Source: an uncultured Planctomycetaceae bacterium
GTDB lineage: Bacteria; Planctomycetota; Phycisphaerae; UBA1845; UTPLA1
DNA: 11,049 nucleotides
NCBI GenBank assembly: GCA_938008425.1
Contig: CALLKH010000242.1
Coordinates: 1 to 11,049 of the forward strand
Reading direction: 5' to 3'
Under the pieces are notes generated by a model. That model ran no database searches. It was not told where the DNA came from and was given only the letters and a program-made list of their open reading frames with translations. The position numbers were made by a program, and so were the translations under genes. Shown here piece after piece: positions 7,039-11,049 of the stretch; within the stretch, counting starts at the first letter, position 1, and the number at the start of each line of letters is the position of its first letter.

Positions 7039-7494
7039 TCAAGCAGACTGAGAATTCTCATAGGGCAGTCTCCACTCGCCTTGATCATCCTGATACAGCG
7101 GAATCGCGGTGCCCATGCCGTGATAGAGGTCGGTCAGCTCACTGGCATCCGGACTAAATACCGCGTGGAACACCCGGTGTTCAGACAGCAGGTTTTGGAA
7201 ACCCTGCCTGATGTCGAAGAGGCTGCCCAGCCAGGTGCCTTCGCCGGTGTAGTTGGCCAAAATGATTCGCTCGTAATTCCCGACGCGACTCCCGCAGGTC
7301 ACCATTGCCGCGATCAGTTCGAAGTGGTCGCGGCATTGATGGTTCTCGTCCAGCTCGATCAGCGCCACGGCCGTCTGCGGGGGACGAAACACTCTCAGAA
7401 AGCTGAACAGCGGATCACTCGCGACGAGGACGATTTCCGCGTACTTGCTCGTAACCCCCGGATACTCAAATGCGTCGGCCGTCTTAAGTATCAT
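7039..7494 (-). CDS. Hypothetical protein, 151 residues, orphan
   Basis: I do not recognise this protein. The frame is open on the - strand back to an ATG at 7680, but that longer form would overlap the end of the upstream pentapeptide gene by 83 bases, and its first 62 residues are Arg/Ser-rich and look non-coding. The ATG at 7494 is therefore preferred (151 residues), though no ribosome site is evident there. The product alternates hydrophobic strands and helices (AEIVLVA, TAVALIELD, FELIAAMV, YERIILANY, LFDIRQGF), which suggests a small cytoplasmic alpha/beta protein without signal peptide or membrane segment. The pattern faintly recalls STAS-like or small regulatory domains, but no diagnostic residue supports that. 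It follows the second pentapeptide gene by 103 bases on the same strand and may be its partner. That the frame is coding rather than its + strand shadow (7030-7497) is judged from ordinary amino acid composition and position. Confidence 0.6.
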   Translation of the reverse strand: MILKTADAFEYPGVTSKYAEIVLVASDPLFSFLRVFRPPQTAVALIELDENHQCRDHFELIAAMVTCGSRVGNYERIILANYTGEGTWLGSLFDIRQGFQNLLSEHRVFHAVFSPDASELTDLYHGMGTAIPLYQDDQGEWRLPYENSQSA

Positions 7495-7597
7495 TGATGA
7501 AAGCCGATTGTTTGCTGACGATCGCCGGCCGGAAGCCGCAAGTGAGCCCGCAGACCATCGCAGGTGGGCGTCGGGTGCCCGATGCGGCGTGGCTGAC

Positions 7598-8662
7598 TCA
7601 CGCTGGTTTGAACAGATTCTCAAGCGCGCCGGCGACCGTGGCCTGAAGCCCTGATCCAGCGGTTTGCCCGTTGACTTCAAGCTTCACGTCCGAAGGCACC
7701 AGTGTCCAGTTCGGATAGTCCGCAAGCAAGTCGAGAACGATTGACTGAAGCGTCGCCGTGCCACCCAGTGGATGAATCCTGATAAACTCGCCGCTGTCAG
7801 CCTCGAACGCGTAGCCGCAGAGTGCGCCCGACGTGAGTTGATTCGTCAGCATCAGCTTTTCCGACGCAGGCTTGCCTGGGGAGTGCAGTATCCAAGTCAG
7901 GTTGAATCCCTCGATCGATGCCAGACACCCTTCGACTTCCGAGATCGCAAGCCCGTTCTCCGGTGAGATCGTGCGGACGTTGATCACGGCGTCCGGCCGG
8001 GCGATGCGCAGCCGCTCCCATTGCTCGGAAGTCATGACACAGCCATCGAGACGAGCTCCAGTCCATGTCGCGCCTTCAAGTGTTGCTCGAATCAGGTTCG
8101 CGCCGGCCAGATCGGCATCCTGAAAATCGCAGTTGCTCAAGTTCGCTCGCGAGAGTCGGCCATCGCGTAACACCGCACCCCGGAAGCACGCACCACTGAG
8201 AAATGCGCCCGTGCCATCAATCGACCGAAGATCGGCGTTGCGAAAGCTGTTGCCACGGCAATCCTGGGATTCCCCCAGCGGCAGCCCTGAGATTCTCGCG
8301 CCGACCAGGGTTGAGCTGGAGAAATCGCACTCGGTCATGCGCCCGCCAATCTGGGCGCCATCCAGACGCGCGCCGCGCAATTGACATCGCTCCAGCCGGG
8401 AGAATCGAGCCCGGGTTGCGTCCACCCCGTCAAGGATGCAGTCCGTCAGCGCCGGAAAGCTCACATCGCGACAGACCACGCCCCGAAGATCGACTTCTCT
8501 CATTTCGAGATGAATCATCCGAAGCCCCGATAGATCGCATCCCGGGAGTGACAGGCCCTCAAGAGCGCGGCCCGAACGGGTCGCGCAAGCCATGTCTATC
8601 GCACGCTGGCGTTCTTCGAGAGTTGATTGCTTGTTGAGTGTTGTCTCGATCTGATTGCCCAT
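7598..8662 (-). CDS. Pentapeptide-repeat protein with unknown C-terminal domain (paralogue A)
   Basis: 354 residues. After a short helical lead (1-33), residues 34-210 hold pentapeptide repeats of the A(D/N)Lxx type, clearest as NADLRSI, LSRANLSNCDF and DADLAGANL. Such repeats fold into a right-handed quadrilateral beta-helix used as a scaffold, protein mimic or interaction surface. The consensus is broken around residues 123-137, suggesting a loop in the helix. After the connector VMTSEQWERL (209-218), residues 226-354 form a compact domain ending in helical ALENLFKPA. I cannot assign that domain. The - strand neighbour at 9777-11049 is a full-length paralogue, sharing RGNSF, LSRANLS and VMT-EQ at matching places. 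No signal peptide or membrane segment is seen. The ATG at 8662 is chosen because an in-frame TGA lies two codons upstream; the ribosome site is poor (GGAGAGAG is about 20 bases away). Regulation is not evident. Confidence 0.85.
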   Translation of the reverse strand: MGNQIETTLNKQSTLEERQRAIDMACATRSGRALEGLSLPGCDLSGLRMIHLEMREVDLRGVVCRDVSFPALTDCILDGVDATRARFSRLERCQLRGARLDGAQIGGRMTECDFSSSTLVGARISGLPLGESQDCRGNSFRNADLRSIDGTGAFLSGACFRGAVLRDGRLSRANLSNCDFQDADLAGANLIRATLEGATWTGARLDGCVMTSEQWERLRIARPDAVINVRTISPENGLAISEVEGCLASIEGFNLTWILHSPGKPASEKLMLTNQLTSGALCGYAFEADSGEFIRIHPLGGTATLQSIVLDLLADYPNWTLVPSDVKLEVNGQTAGSGLQATVAGALENLFKPA

Positions 8663-8867
8663 ATATCAATGTCGTTGAATCTCTCTCCGGGGCGTAATGC
8701 CATTTCATCATGGCTTCTCAATCGAGCCCGGGCATCGACCATCCTGCACGGCGCGCAAGCTCGAGCCCTCGGTAACTCAACTGCCACGAAGAAACGCAAT
8801 CGGTGTCATGGTGTCTTGGATACAGTGTGGCCAACACGTCCGCCCGATCGCGGTCCGAATCTGCGGA
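8663..8867. other. 205-base gap between HEAT-like and pentapeptide genes
   Basis: The longest gene-free stretch in the window. It contains no convincing promoter, hairpin or repeat beyond an 8-base TCGAGCCC that occurs twice about 37 bases apart. A 67-codon frame on the - strand (8596-8799) crosses it but overlaps the start of the pentapeptide gene and has a non-protein-like, Arg-rich composition. The gap may carry a promoter for paralogue A that I cannot see. Confidence 0.4.
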
Positions 8868-9683
8868 TCATATTTCGGCCCGGATTTTCCGCCACCAGAC
8901 CCGGACTTGATCGCGATACGTCGAATGCCACTCGAAGGGCAGCTCGAAGACGTCCGCCAGCCCCTGTGCCGCCCGAAACGAACAGTCATCGATCGATAGT
9001 GCCTCGCCAAGGAACTTCACGGCTGTTCGATCGCCGAATTTGGCCAGCCCCCAGGCGGCAAAGATCTTGCGGTGCCGACGCCCGCTGCGGATCATTTCCT
9101 CCCTCATCGGCGACGGCGGGTAATCATCCGCGGGCGAGGCCCACGCGCCGTCGGACTCAAAGACGCGTCGCAGGTACGGCTCGCCCTCGATGCGGCCGTA
9201 GTCCTTCAGGGTCCCTTCAAGATCGGGATGGCTGCTTTCGGCCAGTTCCAGAACGAGCGGCCAGCACTGTTCGCTCTTCAGTACGCCGGCCACGCGAATA
9301 GCCTCGCTGCGACACCTCGGATCCGGGTCGCTGCGGATCGTCATCGCCAGGATCGGCTCCAGCCTCGCGACCTCGCCGAGCCCGATGCTCTGGATCAGGC
9401 CGCAGCGCGCGTCGGAATCGAGAAGACCGAAGATCTCCGCGACTCGATCCTGGACGCGGTCATTGTCCATGAATTCCATCAATGCGTACGGCACCGCCGG
9501 CCCGAGATCGGGCCGCTCAGCCAGGACCGAATCAATGAGCGGCAGCACTTCATCGGAAATGAAAGCGCGCAGGTCGGCGGCTGCCCGATTGAAACGCGCC
9601 TCCGCCGCGTCGCCCCGCTTTTTCAGGGCGCTCTTCAGGCGAACCAGTGCCGACTGCATGGCGCTTTGTTTGTCGGTCTGCAT
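8868..9683 (-). CDS. HEAT-like helical repeat protein
   Basis: 271 residues, almost entirely helical, without signal peptide or membrane segment. The pattern of paired amphipathic helices is clearest at residues 105-150, where SDPDPRCRSEAIRVAGVL is a typical HEAT helix turn (D-x-x-x-R-x-x-A), and at 205-250 (AAWGLAKFGDRTAVKFLGEAL, then CSFRAAQGLADVFELPF). Residues 1-45 are charged helix rich in Lys, Arg and Ala. The end, YRDQVRVWWRKIRAEI, is Trp/Arg-rich. HEAT-type solenoids bind other proteins and rarely catalyse; this one most likely scaffolds or regulates a partner, perhaps the pentapeptide proteins coded on either side. The ATG at 9683 has a weak AGGG ribosome site about 7 bases away. It lies 93 bases after the upstream pentapeptide gene and 205 bases before the next, so co-transcription is possible but not shown. 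By eye its GC content is higher than in paralogue B and the orphan gene. Assignment to a named family was not possible. Confidence 0.75.
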   Translation of the reverse strand: MQTDKQSAMQSALVRLKSALKKRGDAAEARFNRAAADLRAFISDEVLPLIDSVLAERPDLGPAVPYALMEFMDNDRVQDRVAEIFGLLDSDARCGLIQSIGLGEVARLEPILAMTIRSDPDPRCRSEAIRVAGVLKSEQCWPLVLELAESSHPDLEGTLKDYGRIEGEPYLRRVFESDGAWASPADDYPPSPMREEMIRSGRRHRKIFAAWGLAKFGDRTAVKFLGEALSIDDCSFRAAQGLADVFELPFEWHSTYRDQVRVWWRKIRAEI

Positions 9684-9776
9684 TGGGATGCCCTGTGTGC
9701 CCGGTTACGCAAATAGATGGTACAAATAGCGCCGTTGCGCGTCAGGCGACCCAAACCGACGTTTGAATCCGCCCGT

Positions 9777-11049
9777 CTAGTCCTCTGGGGCGGGCATGAA
9801 GTTCCCCCGCACAACCCGAAGCACCATTTCCCTGATTTTCCGAACGGCCCGGTGCGGCTCAAGCCTGATCTTGATACTGCCTGTGTCCGCGTCCCAGTCT
9901 GCGAAGTCGGCCGCGACGTCGCCGAGGATCGACAGGAGTCTTCCGGTACTTGAATGAGGATAATGCCTTGCCAGGCAGCTGCGTGTGTCGAATGAGTTGG
10001 CCCCCTCACGAAGCGCCGCATCATCGTTCCTCGCGAGCTGCACCTTCTGCCTGCGCGACGATGCGCGGTGGCAGAGTTCCCAGGAGATGACGTAACGCGT
10101 GAACTGATCCAACTCGCCCTGCAGCTCCGGCACGCCCGACAGCGGCGGCAACGCGACGATCCTGACATCGAACGCGCGACTCGGCCAGGCTTCTTTCAGC
10201 GTCGCAAGCTGCTCGATGGTCATCACGCTCCCGGAGAGCTTCGCGCCGTCGAGATTGGCGCGATTCAAGTTAGACGAGACAAGATTGGCTCCTGAAAGAT
10301 CACCGCCGGAGAAATCGCATTCCGAAAGATTGGCTCTCGAGAGCCGAGCCCCTGAGAGTTGAGCGTTTCTGAAATCGGTGCCGACGAAGTATCCACCCGC
10401 CGCTTCGATGTCCCGCAAGTCGGCGCCGGCGAACGAATTGCCACGATAGTGCTTCTCAATGTCCAGCATGTTCTGCCCGAATCGCACCGATCGCATGGCA
10501 GATTCCGAGAAATCACAGTTCGAGATTCTGGCACCAATGCATGCCCCGGTTAGATGGGCGTGCCTGACGCTACACTCTGTCAATTGACATAAGGACGCAC
10601 CCCTAGAATCGCTCCCGTCGAGCACACACCGCAAGAGGGGAGGAAGATAGGTCCCGAAGCACCTTGCCCCGCGAAGGTTGAGATCGGAGACCTCCAGTCC
10701 GATCAAGTTGAGCCCCGAGATGTCGCACTGTTCGAGAGTCGCTCCACGAAGCACCCGAGAAAATGAACTCTCGCACAAGTGATCAATGGCCGTCTGGCGG
10801 TCCGGATGATGAGGGGACAAGAGTAGTTGGTGCAACTTGTTAAGAAACATCGAATCCAACCTCAGCACGTACTCTAGATACTCGATCATCTCGTCGAAGA
10901 GTGGTCGTGCCACATCCGCATGTTCGATCATCCCAACGATCATATCGCGGGTCAGCTCAACAGAGAATTTCTCCTTGCGTCGTAACGTATTGACCGTGGC
11001 GCGAATCCAGTTTTTCTGTTCAAACTTAGATACTCTCCATCCGGGTCTT
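9777..11049 (-). CDS. Pentapeptide-repeat protein with unknown C-terminal domain (paralogue B), may run off the right edge
   Basis: The first ATG in the window for this frame is at 10943 (388 residues), but the frame stays open for 35 more codons to the edge. Those codons read like protein (for example KFEQKNWIRATVNTLRRKEK), and no ribosome site fits the ATG at 10943, so I annotate it as 5'-partial. Counting from the ATG at 10943, residues 1-60 are helical (MIEYLEYVLRL and so on). Residues 64-241 are pentapeptide repeats, such as GADLRDI, LSRANLSECDF and GGDLSGANL. VMTIEQL forms the connector, and 258-388 is a domain similar to that of paralogue A. Shared blocks are RQ-AID, CVLDG/CILDG, YRGNSF/CRGNSF, RLSRANLS-CDF and the tail pattern LLSILGDVAADF against LQSIVLDLLADY. 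The repeats predict a beta-helix scaffold, probably cytoplasmic. Unlike A, B has at least 70 extra N-terminal residues. It is the first gene seen of the - strand set. Its base composition near the 5' end is clearly more AT-rich than the left cluster. Confidence 0.83.
   Translation of the reverse strand, partial: RPGWRVSKFEQKNWIRATVNTLRRKEKFSVELTRDMIVGMIEHADVARPLFDEMIEYLEYVLRLDSMFLNKLHQLLLSPHHPDRQTAIDHLCESSFSRVLRGATLEQCDISGLNLIGLEVSDLNLRGARCFGTYLPPLLRCVLDGSDSRGASLCQLTECSVRHAHLTGACIGARISNCDFSESAMRSVRFGQNMLDIEKHYRGNSFAGADLRDIEAAGGYFVGTDFRNAQLSGARLSRANLSECDFSGGDLSGANLVSSNLNRANLDGAKLSGSVMTIEQLATLKEAWPSRAFDVRIVALPPLSGVPELQGELDQFTRYVISWELCHRASSRRQKVQLARNDDAALREGANSFDTRSCLARHYPHSSTGRLLSILGDVAADFADWDADTGSIKIRLEPHRAVRKIREMVLRVVRGNFMPAPED

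Noticed and set aside
7049..7060. Perfect 12-base palindrome TGAGAATTCTCA
   Set aside because: It lies in the last codons of the orphan gene, is short, has no loop and no T-run, and is not repeated elsewhere in the window.
7030..7497. A 155-codon + strand frame opposite the orphan gene
   Set aside because: It mirrors the - strand frame almost base for base. The - strand product looks more like a folded protein and keeps the direction of its neighbours, though this choice is not certain.
7495..7680. 62-residue N-terminal extension of the orphan protein
   Set aside because: It would overlap the upstream pentapeptide gene, and its residues are Arg/Ser/Ala-rich with no fold signal.
8596..8799. 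A 67-codon - strand frame in the gap before paralogue A
   Set aside because: It overlaps the start of the pentapeptide gene, is Arg-rich and has no ribosome site or recognisable feature.
9752..9765. Inverted repeat CAAAC/GTTTG between paralogue B and the HEAT-like gene
   Set aside because: Only five base pairs and no T-run follow on the - strand, so it is too weak to call a terminator.

Overview
This is a high-GC bacterial window with two convergent gene sets. The left part (1-6934, + strand) encodes five enzymes. The right part (7039-11049, - strand) encodes four proteins, at least three of them repeat proteins or orphans of unknown function. Nothing in the window names the organism. The GC-rich codon usage and the mix of enzyme genes with pentapeptide/HEAT paralogues would fit a planctomycete-like or other environmental bacterium, but that is a guess.

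Left region: the 3' part of a carbon-nitrogen hydrolase (nitrilase superfamily) gene leads into a 950-residue PLP enzyme of the Orn/Lys/Arg decarboxylase family. An ATP-grasp ligase-like protein follows with an ATGA overlap. A C45/AAT-type Ntn hydrolase (linear amide hydrolase or acyltransferase) follows with a TGATG overlap. After a 137-base gap comes a GNAT acetyltransferase. The tight overlaps make the decarboxylase, ligase and Ntn hydrolase one translation-coupled unit. The flanking amide hydrolase and acetyltransferase probably belong to the same pathway. Together the enzymes could form an amine (decarboxylation), join it by an amide bond (ATP-grasp), transfer or hydrolyse acyl/amide groups (Ntn hydrolase, nitrilase) and acetylate a product (GNAT). 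The substrate is unknown and this pathway is inference. I know of no named pathway with exactly this gene set.

Right region, read on the - strand: a pentapeptide-repeat protein gene that stays open through the right edge, a HEAT-like helical repeat protein, a second pentapeptide-repeat protein, and a 151-residue orphan. The two pentapeptide proteins are full-length paralogues: each has a right-handed beta-helix tract followed by a similar C-terminal domain of about 130 residues that I cannot assign to a family. The spacings (93, 205 and 103 bases) allow one loose operon or several units.

The convergent junction (6935-7038) holds no convincing terminator. No rRNA, tRNA, CRISPR array, insertion sequence, attachment site or replication origin was seen. 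No gene-free stretch exceeds about 205 bases. The very long antisense frames opposite the left cluster are judged to be shadows of the sense genes.
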